Source: Paraburkholderia humisilvae (GTDB taxonomy: Bacteria; Pseudomonadota; Gammaproteobacteria; Burkholderiales; Burkholderiaceae). Taken from it: 64,000 nt of DNA. Under the pieces are notes generated by a model, which did not search any database, had not been told where the DNA came from, and saw only the letters and a list, made by a program, of their open reading frames with translations. The translations under genes and the position numbers were made by a program. How positions within the stretch are numbered: the first letter of the stretch is position 1; every line of letters starts with the position of its first letter. The stretch lies in NCBI RefSeq assembly GCF_902859855.1, contig NZ_CADIKH010000016.1, positions 1 through 64,000 of the forward strand, given 5' to 3'. Positions 26,764 through 34,456 of the stretch are shown here, piece after piece.

Positions 26764-27960
26764 CTACCAGTGCGCGGACAGCGATGCGACGCCGCGCAGG
26801 CTGGTGCGGCCGTTCCAGCGCAGATCGTCGACGCCGTCGATCGCGAGATCGGGCAGTCGCGCCAGCAGCACGCCGAGTGCGGTCTCGAGTTCCAGCAGCG
26901 CGAGGCGATAGCCGAGGCAGTGATGCACGCCGCCGCCGAACGTGATCACGCGCGGCAGCTCGCGGCCGATATCGAGCTGATCCGGATGATCGAACCTGGC
27001 CGGATCGCGGTTCGCCGCGCCGAGCGACAAATAGATGAGCGTATCGCGCGGCACTTCAATGCCGGCGATTTCGGTGTCTTCACTGGCGGTGCGGCCGGCC
27101 AGTTGCACGGACCCGTCAAAGCGCAGGCACTCCATGATCGCGTTCGGCAGCCTGGTTAGATCTCGCTTGAGTGCATCGAACTGCTGCGGATGGCGCTGCA
27201 ACGCGATCAACGCATTGCCGATCATGTTCGACGTGGTCTCGTGACCCGCGAGATAGAGCAGGATCACGTTCGCGACAATTTCGTCCTGCGTGAGCGTCTC
27301 GCCGTCTTCTTCCACCGTGATCAGCATCGAGATCAGATCGGTGCCCGGCTGTTTGCGGCGTGCTTCGACGACCTCTGTGAAATAGCGTTCGAGTGTCTGA
27401 TACGCATCGTTCGATGCGGCGAGCTGCGCGGCGTCGGCCGGCGCGGCATCGAGCATTCGCGCGAGATGCTCCATCGCGTCGCCGAGCTTGTCCGCGTGTT
27501 CGACCGGCACATTCAGCATCCGGCAAATGATTTCGATCGGAAAGGGCCTCGCGTAGGCCGATACGAGGTCCACGCTGCGACGGTTGGCGAAGTCGTCGAT
27601 CAGGCGCTGCGCGGTTGAATGCGCGATGTCGCGCATCGACTCGATCTGCCGCGCGTTGAACGCCTTCATCATCAGGCTGCGCAGCCGTGTATGCACGGGC
27701 GGGTTGAGCAGCAGGAACATCCGGCCAAGGCCTTGCAGCACCGGCTGGTTCAGTCCGTCGTCGCCGTAGCGCTTGCGCACCGACCCTTCGAAGTTGTGGA
27801 CCATGTGGCGATCGTGCAGCACCTTGTCGACGATGTCGTAGTGACCGGAGATCATCGAGTTCGGCGCAATCGGCACGAGCGGGCCTTCGGCGCGCAGCGC
27901 CGCATAGACCGGGTAGGGGTCGGCGAGGAACGATGGAGTGGCGAAGTCGGCTAGTTTCAT
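26764..27960 (-). CDS. Cytochrome P450
   Basis: This 398-residue soluble, bacterial-type P450 carries the heme-ligand loop FGGGVHHCLG with Cys348, the I-helix oxygen-activation motif AGHETTSN, and the K-helix ExxR as ECLR. The frame is open further upstream, but MKLADFATPSFLADPYPVYA at 27960 is the normal family start. It lies 127 bases downstream of an MFS transporter on the same strand. No ferredoxin or reductase gene is close, so redox partners must come from elsewhere. The substrate cannot be told from sequence. Confidence 0.94.
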   Translation of the reverse strand: MKLADFATPSFLADPYPVYAALRAEGPLVPIAPNSMISGHYDIVDKVLHDRHMVHNFEGSVRKRYGDDGLNQPVLQGLGRMFLLLNPPVHTRLRSLMMKAFNARQIESMRDIAHSTAQRLIDDFANRRSVDLVSAYARPFPIEIICRMLNVPVEHADKLGDAMEHLARMLDAAPADAAQLAASNDAYQTLERYFTEVVEARRKQPGTDLISMLITVEEDGETLTQDEIVANVILLYLAGHETTSNMIGNALIALQRHPQQFDALKRDLTRLPNAIMECLRFDGSVQLAGRTASEDTEIAGIEVPRDTLIYLSLGAANRDPARFDHPDQLDIGRELPRVITFGGGVHHCLGYRLALLELETALGVLLARLPDLAIDGVDDLRWNGRTSLRGVASLSAHW

Positions 27961-28087
27961 GGTCGCGGGCGATGAATGTCGTAGTGCGGGTGGTGAACCC
28001 CGATACCGACGAGAACGTTCGACCGCGCGGCCTATTCCGTGCACCCGATTAAATACGGCGCTGCTGTGTCGGTCCGCTCGCGCATCC

Positions 28088-29305
28088 TCATTTCCGGGCC
28101 GCATTCGCATCGACCTGTGCGTTGCGACTGCCGAGCAACAGGAATCCCATTGCGATGATCACTAGCAGGATGGTTGCTGCGGCAAACAACAGCGTCGCGT
28201 GCCGGATATCGGTGCGTTGCGTCGCGATGCCAAGGCCGATGATCGGCAGCGAGAGCGCGACATAGAGCACGACGAAGTACGCCGACGTCACGCCGGCGCG
28301 CGCATCGGCCGGGCTGCGCGCGGTCAGTTCGCCGAGCCCCGCACGAAAGCTCGCGCCCTGGCCGAGCCCGGCGAGCACCGTACCCGCCAGCAGCGCGCTG
28401 CTGGTTGCGGCGAGGGTGCTGAATGCGACCAGCAGCAGGCCGGCGATCAGGCCGACGCAGCCGGCCGGTTGTCTCCATGACGGTGGCAGCAGGCTTTGCG
28501 CGGCTTGCCCGATGGCGGACGAAGCGAACAACAGAAATACGACCAATCCGATCGCGACGTCGCTTTGAAAGCCGAGCACGGTGCGCATCAGTTGAGGGGA
28601 CACCGCGGTGAAAAATCCGACCACGACGAAGCCCGCGAAGCCCGATAGCGCGGCGGGCACGAATGCGCCGCGCACCGCGCGCGGCAGCGCAATACGTTGC
28701 ATGCGCAACTTTGTGTGGGTCGGGATGGGTGCGGTTTCGGGCACGCCGCGCAGCGCGAGCAATGCGATACCGATCAGCGCGAGGTGCACCGCGTAAGGCG
28801 TGCGCATCGGCGCCGGCAGGTACTCGACGAGCAGGCCGCTGAGAACAGGGCCGCAGCCCAGACCGAGCATGTTCGACGCGGTCGCCGCGAGCGTTGCCAC
28901 ATGACGCAAGCTTACCGGCGCCGCTTCGATGACCGCGACGGTCGCTGTGCCGGTGAAGATGCCTGCCGACACGCCGGATAGCAGGCGGGCCACCATCAGT
29001 TCAGGCAGGCTCGAGCTAATCAGGAACACGAGTGCCGATGCGGCCGATGCGCCAAGCCCGCAGGTCAGCATCCGTTTGCGGCCCAGTTGATCGGACCAGT
29101 TGCCGACCAGCAGCAACGCGCCTAGTACACCGAACGCGTAGACCGCGAAGATCACCGTGATGGTGACGGGTTTGAACCCATAGGCTGCCTGGTAATAGCG
29201 GTAGACCTCGGTCGGTAACGTCGTGCCCATCATGTTGATGATGAACGCGAGCGCGACAAGCAGGAAAGCGGGGGACGCGCGCGGTGTATCGGAGGCGATT
29301 TGCAT
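28088..29305 (-). CDS. Major facilitator superfamily transporter
   Basis: The 405-residue inner-membrane protein has about twelve membrane segments. Between segments 2 and 3 it has GNWSDQLGRKRMLTCGLGAS, the classic MFS loop A motif (GxxxDRxGRR type), which identifies a drug/proton antiporter-like member. The N-terminal segment SPAFLLVALAFIINMMGTT is typical. It probably exports a small organic compound. It is upstream of the P450 on the same strand, which suggests joint handling of a xenobiotic or secondary metabolite, but this is inference. Confidence 0.9.
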   Translation of the reverse strand: MQIASDTPRASPAFLLVALAFIINMMGTTLPTEVYRYYQAAYGFKPVTITVIFAVYAFGVLGALLLVGNWSDQLGRKRMLTCGLGASAASALVFLISSSLPELMVARLLSGVSAGIFTGTATVAVIEAAPVSLRHVATLAATASNMLGLGCGPVLSGLLVEYLPAPMRTPYAVHLALIGIALLALRGVPETAPIPTHTKLRMQRIALPRAVRGAFVPAALSGFAGFVVVGFFTAVSPQLMRTVLGFQSDVAIGLVVFLLFASSAIGQAAQSLLPPSWRQPAGCVGLIAGLLLVAFSTLAATSSALLAGTVLAGLGQGASFRAGLGELTARSPADARAGVTSAYFVVLYVALSLPIIGLGIATQRTDIRHATLLFAAATILLVIIAMGFLLLGSRNAQVDANAARK

Positions 29306-29445
29306 CGGACGTCAGTCTGCGTGGGTAGACGAAGCGTCCGATTATCGTCAATGAATGGACTCTCTGCTGAGTGTCGTGCTTGAAGCTTGCAGCCTTAAAG
29401 GAACGATGCACGGCGACGAGGCCTGACCCGTGAAGCGGCCATGCG

Positions 29446-29480
29446 AAAAAAGCGGTCGGGAGCCAACACTCGCCGACCGC
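29446..29480 (-). terminator. Intrinsic terminator after the superinfection-immunity-family gene
   Basis: On the minus strand GCGGTCGG pairs with CCGACCGC across a 13-base loop, and the stem is followed by six T residues (29446-29451). It lies just past the stop of the minus-strand gene at 29539. Confidence 0.8.
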
Positions 29481-29538
29481 AATTCGCCTCTCTACGCATT
29501 TACCGCAACACGCCGTTGCGCGGCGTGCAGTTCGCCGT

Positions 29539-29907
29539 CTATTTTCGCGTGCAGTCGCATTGCTCCGCACTGCGTGTTTGGGCGACGCGAACCTTCGTCA
29601 CGCGTACCTCAACGAAACGCGGCTGAAACACCGTGCGATGGTGCGCATGCGCAACCAGCTTGTCGATCGTCGCGCGCGCAACCGCGAGCCGCGCTTTCTG
29701 TGCGATCTGCGACAGCCGCTGCGCGCCATCGGGCGTGCGCGCTGCGCGCAATGCCGCGAACCAGCCGATCACGGTCCAGCCGAGAAACACATTGACCAGC
29801 GTAATCGCGAACGCGTGACGATGTTCGCGCGCATCCGCTTCGAGTGACGGTACCAGATACACCACCAGTGCGCCGAGCAGTCCGATCGCTTCGACATATT
29901 TGACCAT
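29539..29907 (-). CDS. Superinfection immunity family membrane protein
   Basis: The 122-residue protein has two hydrophobic segments: one near the N-terminus (AIGLLGALVVYLVPSLEAD) and one around residues 33-52 (AFAITLVNVFLGWTVIGWFA). The order VYLVPS, then a basic loop, then LVNVFLGWTVIGW is the signature of the superinfection immunity family named after phage T4 Imm. A 60-residue basic C-terminal extension is added. Most chromosomal members sit outside prophages and have no proven role. No phage genes are nearby. A strong terminator follows it. Confidence 0.85.
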   Translation of the reverse strand: MVKYVEAIGLLGALVVYLVPSLEADAREHRHAFAITLVNVFLGWTVIGWFAALRAARTPDGAQRLSQIAQKARLAVARATIDKLVAHAHHRTVFQPRFVEVRVTKVRVAQTRSAEQCDCTRK

Positions 29908-30119
29908 TGCATCACCTCATCTTCCGATTCACGTTGCCTCGCTGCCCTTGAAGCAACAGCAGGAGCGTTGGGATTGAATGTAGGCCAGTTCGGCGGGGCG
30001 ACGATAGAGACAGGCACGCAAATCACAATCGCGGTTTTCTGAACAATCGTGCGAGACACTTGCGAATGGCTGTCTGCGGTGCCCGCACCGATGTGCGGTG
30101 CAGCGGCGGAAGGCGGACG

Positions 30120-31472
30120 CTATTGCGTCGCTTGCGAAGCGTGTGCGGCAATCTGGGTGATCCGGTTGCGCACGACCGCAATGGCCTGCTTGAGAGCGTA
30201 AACATCCTGAAAGTATTTCTGCGGTAAACGGATTTGCCCCGCATGCGCATCGATGCTTTCGATTTCATCGCGCCATTGTGCGATTTGCTCGGAGCTCGGC
30301 CGCGTGGTTATCCAGATCTCGTCTTCGAGCGATTTGAGCTCGCGGTACCAGACGACCAGACGCTTCTTGATGCGCGCCTCGAGCATGCGCGGCAACGCTT
30401 GCAGCAGGCCGACGAGCACCGCGAGGAACGGCACGAGGATCAGCAGGCGCCGCTCGATAAAGCTGGCGAGCCAGAACGGAAGGTATCGCTGCAGAAACGG
30501 CGGGCCGGACCTCAAATAGCGCACGCTTTCGTCGGCGATCGGGAACTCGGCGGTGTTCAGATTCGGGAACACGCCGACCGGCGTGAAGTAGTCTTCGCCG
30601 CCATGCACGGTCTTCGCGGCCTCCAGCAGCACATAGACCAGCGCCGGATGCAGCGTGTCTTTCGCGACCAGCTGGGCGGTCGCGGCAACGAGCGTGACGT
30701 CGGCGGGCGGCAGATCTTTCGCGATGCTGGTGGCGCCTCGCGGGTACACGATTTTCGCCAGTGATGGGAATTTCTGCACCAGCGCGTCGGCCTGCACGAA
30801 GTTCATCAGCTTCAGGTTGCTGTTCAGCAGCGTTTGCTGCATCGGCGCATCGGGCCGGCCGATAAAGAACGCGGCGTCGAGCGTGCCGTTTTCGAGGCCC
30901 TGATACGCGTTGTTCGCATCCAGTTCGACAAGCGTCGAGTTGTCGTGGGTGACGTCGGCCAAGCCGAGCAGCACTTGCGATACGTTATGCAGCCCGCTGC
31001 CTGGCACGCCGATTGAAATCCGCTTGCCGCGCAACTGCGATAGCCGGTCGACTGTCGTGGCGCCGCGATAGAACACCCAGATCGGTTCATACGAAACCGC
31101 CGCGATGGTCTGCAAATTGTCTGTGTCTTTCGGACGGATCGTGCCGGACTGGATAAAACCGACTTCGTAGACGCTGTTCGGATCGATGAGACGTTGATAA
31201 TTTTCGACGGCGCCCGACGATGGACGGATATCGAGCGTGATGCCTTTGCGTTTCAGGATCGGTGCGTAATGGTCCGCGAAACCGCGGTAAATGCCTTCGT
31301 CGGCGCCGGTCGTGATCACGATGCGGCTATGGAGCGCCGGCTCGACGATGGACCACGCCGCCCAGCCGAGCGCAGCGAGCGCGAGCAGCGTGACGACGAG
31401 CACCAGCCGCCGGCGCGTGGGCGTCATTTCTGCGGACTGAATGCGGTGCAACGCGGGGTCGCGTTTACTCAT
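30120..31472 (-). CDS. TAXI-family solute-binding protein, membrane-tethered at both ends
   Basis: The 450-residue protein starts with a membrane segment (LVLVVTLLALAALGWAAW). A TAXI-type binding domain follows (IVITTGADEGIYRGFADHYA, then GKRISIGVPGSGLHNVSQVL). Unlike ordinary TAXI receptors it then has a second membrane segment near residues 345-362 (LILVPFLAVLVGLLQAL) and a basic cytoplasmic tail of about 85 residues with charged helices. No TRAP permease gene is nearby, so it may be a receptor rather than an uptake component. ATG 31472 follows GGGGAG. Confidence 0.88.
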   Translation of the reverse strand: MSKRDPALHRIQSAEMTPTRRRLVLVVTLLALAALGWAAWSIVEPALHSRIVITTGADEGIYRGFADHYAPILKRKGITLDIRPSSGAVENYQRLIDPNSVYEVGFIQSGTIRPKDTDNLQTIAAVSYEPIWVFYRGATTVDRLSQLRGKRISIGVPGSGLHNVSQVLLGLADVTHDNSTLVELDANNAYQGLENGTLDAAFFIGRPDAPMQQTLLNSNLKLMNFVQADALVQKFPSLAKIVYPRGATSIAKDLPPADVTLVAATAQLVAKDTLHPALVYVLLEAAKTVHGGEDYFTPVGVFPNLNTAEFPIADESVRYLRSGPPFLQRYLPFWLASFIERRLLILVPFLAVLVGLLQALPRMLEARIKKRLVVWYRELKSLEDEIWITTRPSSEQIAQWRDEIESIDAHAGQIRLPQKYFQDVYALKQAIAVVRNRITQIAAHASQATQ

Positions 31473-31642
31473 TGCCACTCCCCGATATCGGCTTATGCGC
31501 TATGGTGTGCCGCGTTCCGGTGCCTGCCGCGACGATCATAACGCATCCCGCTATCGGGTTTGTGCTCGGCTGGGTGCCGCGGGGTCGGTGCATGAAACCC
31601 CGTGCGCCCGCCGGCGTTGCATCGATTTTCAATAACTTCGGG

Positions 31643-32455
31643 TCAAGCGAAGAACGCGATCAGCGCGCGTGCGACCGCTTGCGGATTGTTTTCGGTCGGA
31701 ATATGGCCGGCCGCGGCAATCCGCACGAGTGTCGTGTGAGGAATGTCTCGTGTGAACTGTTCCGCATACTCGACGCGCTGAAAGGTATCGTCTTCGCCCC
31801 AGACCAGCAGCTTCGGCACCGGCGACGCGCGCAGCGCCGGCACCAGATCGAGCGTGTAGCGGTTGTCCGCCGCGCGCGCCAGCGACAGCCACGAGCGCGC
31901 GACACGCGGGTCGGTCCAAGGGTCCAGGTATTCGGCGATTTCCTGCTCGGACGCCGGCCGCGCGAGTCCCGCGATAACGGACGCGCGGCGCGCGGTGAGG
32001 ATATCGTCAGGCGTGGTGACCGCCGCGACCGCCGGGTCGCGGAAGCGCGCGACCGTTGGGGCCGGCCATGAGTCGAACATCACAGCGTTGACGAGCGCGA
32101 GGCGGCTCACTTCAATCTGGCCATCGACAAGCAGCTGCTGCGCAATCCCGCCGCCGATGTCGTGCCCAGCCACATACACGGGGCCGTCGATCGCGAGCGC
32201 TCGCAGAAAGCGCGTAACCCATGCGGCGAGTGCCGGCACGGACGCGTGCTCGACGTCGAGCTCGCCGTCTGAACGTCCGAGTCCGGGTAGGTCCACGGCG
32301 ATCGGCCGCAGGCCCGCGGCCGCGAGGTCTTCGAGCACCGGTTGCCAGACCCGGCTCCAGTACGTGCCGTGCAGCAGCAACAGCACAGGTCCGCTGGTGC
32401 CCGCGGTCAGATAACTGGCGGCAATGCCGTCCACTTCGACAGATTTTCGTTCCAT
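31643..32455 (-). CDS. Alpha/beta hydrolase
   Basis: The 270-residue protein has the oxyanion strand LLLLHGTYWS and the nucleophile-elbow region VAGHDIGGG. The elbow carries Asp where serine hydrolases have Ser, as in haloalkane dehalogenases and epoxide hydrolases. WGEDDTFQRVE and AAGHIPTENNP supply further acid and the catalytic His. The frame continues upstream, but AAGGAGA places the start at 32455. It is 32 bases downstream of the cupin gene and they probably form an operon from the promoter at 33124-33153. Confidence 0.88.
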   Translation of the reverse strand: MERKSVEVDGIAASYLTAGTSGPVLLLLHGTYWSRVWQPVLEDLAAAGLRPIAVDLPGLGRSDGELDVEHASVPALAAWVTRFLRALAIDGPVYVAGHDIGGGIAQQLLVDGQIEVSRLALVNAVMFDSWPAPTVARFRDPAVAAVTTPDDILTARRASVIAGLARPASEQEIAEYLDPWTDPRVARSWLSLARAADNRYTLDLVPALRASPVPKLLVWGEDDTFQRVEYAEQFTRDIPHTTLVRIAAAGHIPTENNPQAVARALIAFFA

Positions 32456-32487
32456 TTGATTAAGTCTCCTTGGCAATCGCGAGCGGC

Positions 32488-33030
32488 TTAGCGTACGAAC
32501 TGCCTGACGTAGTCCGCGCCGAGCCCGATCGATTCGTAGTGACGCTGCGCGAGGTCGAGTTTCGTGAACACGTCTTCGTAACCGAGCGCAACGCCTTGCG
32601 GATCGACATACGTATAGCCGCCGGTCACGTGAAACCACGTGATCATTTCTTCGACATCTTCGGGTACGAAAAGCGTGTGCGTTTCGCCCGGAGGCTCGAA
32701 AGCGTACGAACCTTGCTCGGCGACCCAATCATGCTCGAGGTAGTACCAACGGCCCTTCAGCACGAGCGCATGAACCGAGCCCGCATGACGGTGCCGCGAC
32801 ACCACGCCTGATTTGCGCACGCGCAGCAGATTGACGAAATATCCCTGGCTTGTGTTGAGCATCAGCGGCTTGAATGACACGGTCGGCGTGCTGGGTACCC
32901 ACAGGTTGTCGTCTTCGAGCCAGCTGTCGAGGGCACCCTTGAGCACAAGGTCGGGCGACATCAACGGCGGTTGTGCAAGCTGATAGGGAACGGCGCTTTG
33001 GTCCGGTTGCTTGGCTGTTTGTACGGACAT
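32488..33030 (-). CDS. Cupin of the 2,4'-dihydroxyacetophenone dioxygenase family
   Basis: The 180-residue cytoplasmic cupin contains SRHRHAGSVHALVLKGRWYY, with candidate iron-ligand His residues, and GSYAFEPPGETHTLFV, the second cupin motif. This pattern is that of the 2,4'-dihydroxyacetophenone dioxygenase family, whose characterised member cleaves an aliphatic C-C bond in an aryl ketone. AAAGGAGATAGCAGT precedes the start. The alpha/beta hydrolase follows, which would suit a ring or side-chain cleavage pathway. The true substrate is not known. Confidence 0.85.
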   Translation of the reverse strand: MSVQTAKQPDQSAVPYQLAQPPLMSPDLVLKGALDSWLEDDNLWVPSTPTVSFKPLMLNTSQGYFVNLLRVRKSGVVSRHRHAGSVHALVLKGRWYYLEHDWVAEQGSYAFEPPGETHTLFVPEDVEEMITWFHVTGGYTYVDPQGVALGYEDVFTKLDLAQRHYESIGLGADYVRQFVR

Positions 33031-33485
33031 ACTGCTATCTCCTTTGATATATCGGGGCGGCCGGGCAACGAACCCCAGCCGTGCGATCGGGCGGCCTTCA
33101 ATGCGACGCCGTGCGATAGCGGTACTATAGTCAATCATTGACACTAGTGACAAGAATGATTTTTGTACGACCCATAAACAGTCATTTGTTCCGGACTGCC
33201 ATAAAGCGTCGATGCAGCAATGCACGAGCCATCCCGGCTGCGGACCGTCATTTCGATCCTGCTTTATTCTCGATAGGAATGACTAATATGCTGCCGGACC
33301 GGCTTTTGAAACACGCCGGGAGGGACAATGCGATGCCGGCGTCGGCGCCGTGGCTATTGGCGGCGCGCGGCTGGAAATGATTGTCCGCGCACGGGGCGGC
33401 CCTCTATCCGCGACCCGCTAATCGGGGTACGACCAATGCCGCGATGCATCAGAAAGGTTGAGAATTTGCGGTTAGACTCTGCCTT
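33031..33485. other. Intergenic region between cupin operon and small Cys-rich gene
   Basis: No gene is supported in these 455 bases. The promoter and operator for the minus-strand cupin operon lie at 33124-33153. The remainder, including the part just before the gene at 33486, shows no recognisable element. Confidence 0.5.
33124..33153 (-). promoter_or_regulatory. Sigma70 promoter with internal operator for the cupin-hydrolase operon
   Basis: Read on the minus strand, TTGTCA (33148-33153) and TATAGT (33124-33129) are separated by 18 bases, a good sigma70 match. The spacer holds the perfect dyad GTCAAT-C-ATTGAC at 33130-33142, and CACTAGTG at 33142-33149 is a second 8-base palindrome. A repressor bound there would block polymerase. 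The regulator gene is not adjacent. Confidence 0.7.
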
Positions 33486-33746
33486 ATGAACAAGTGCCCT
33501 TACTGCGAGAAGATTCGTGATGAATGGGATTGCCATGGTCCGGAGTGCCGCTCGGCCATCGCGAAGGCACTGCGCCGGCAGCGTAAAGGTCTGCCGATGG
33601 TGCCGAAGGTGATTCGTAACGAAATTCCCGCTGGTGCAAGCACCGGCGAAGTGATCGCACGGTTGTCGCACCAGCGGCTGCGTGCGCGCCGCGGCAATGA
33701 AGAGCGGCGCGAGCGCAAGGAAATCGACAACGGCGACGTGGGCTGA
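33486..33746 (+). CDS. Small Cys-rich basic protein, possible zinc binder
   Basis: The 86-residue protein opens NKCPYCEKIRDEWDCHGPEC, so Cys4, Cys7, Cys16 and Cys21 could hold a zinc ion. The rest is basic and helical, ending in a charged tail. I do not recognise a family. Support for it being real is the clustered cysteine pattern and the codon bias typical of the window; against it, no Shine-Dalgarno site is clear and reading frames are also open on the other strand. Confidence 0.5.
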   Translation: MNKCPYCEKIRDEWDCHGPECRSAIAKALRRQRKGLPMVPKVIRNEIPAGASTGEVIARLSHQRLRARRGNEERRERKEIDNGDVG

Positions 33747-33849
33747 CCCACTTGTCGTCATGTTCGGGCTTGCGCTCCGCTCGCCTCCGATAGGCCGATT
33801 TCGTATTCCACCGCTGTCCGAGCGGCATCGTTTACCGGGTGACCGTCAT

Positions 33850-34266
33850 CTATTGAGCCCGATCGCGCACCTTCGTCGACGCCCGTAGCGTCGTGCCAGT
33901 CGCGGGTTTCGTCGCTTCGATTTCTTTTGCTTGCCCGCTGGCGAGCTGTTCGGCAATCTGCCGCAGGCGCGAAACGCGGTTCGTCGGTGACGCGGTAGGT
34001 GCGTTGCCGTCTGCGGGATCGATTGCGTCCTGTCGATGCAGAACGATCTGTGCGATGAAATCGGCGTTCACCTCACCGGTGTACCGCACGTCGCTAATCA
34101 TTTCGAGCATTTTTCGCGCATCTTGCTTGATCGACCCCATCGGTACGCCATTCGATTCGCTTGCGGCAGGCGGGTTCATCGACTTGGCGGCCGCTTCCCG
34201 CGCGACATGCGAGAGCGCCAGTGCCGCTGTGAGCAGGGTGAATCGTTTGATAAGGCTGAGTTTCAT
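33850..34266 (-). CDS. Small exported protein, unknown
   Basis: The 138-residue protein has a signal peptide (KRFTLLTAALALSHVAREAAA) followed by a polar, mainly helical mature part that includes SIKQDARKMLEMISDVRYTG. No cysteines or known motifs are present. The C-terminal half is rich in Thr, Ala and Lys. It probably resides in the periplasm. It stands alone between a plus-strand small gene and the minus-strand hydrolase at 34457, and may be co-transcribed with the latter. Confidence 0.65.
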   Translation of the reverse strand: MKLSLIKRFTLLTAALALSHVAREAAAKSMNPPAASESNGVPMGSIKQDARKMLEMISDVRYTGEVNADFIAQIVLHRQDAIDPADGNAPTASPTNRVSRLRQIAEQLASGQAKEIEATKPATGTTLRASTKVRDRAQ

Positions 34267-34456
34267 CGCGGGTCCTCGGCAATGTATGCGATCGCGGCTC
34301 GCGCTTCGGCGCGCATGCTTCCGACAACGGCCCGCTTCGATGATTCCCCTGACAGAAGTTCAAGCGTGTTCCGCCGTCACGCCAGCCTCAATGGTGCTTT
34401 CTGGCAACGCGCAATGATTGCCGCGCGAGCGGCACTGTCAGCGCTCCTCGCGTGCG

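Noticed and set aside
29539..29907. Prophage remnant
   Set aside because: The superinfection-immunity-family protein is the only phage-like name; no other phage gene is present.
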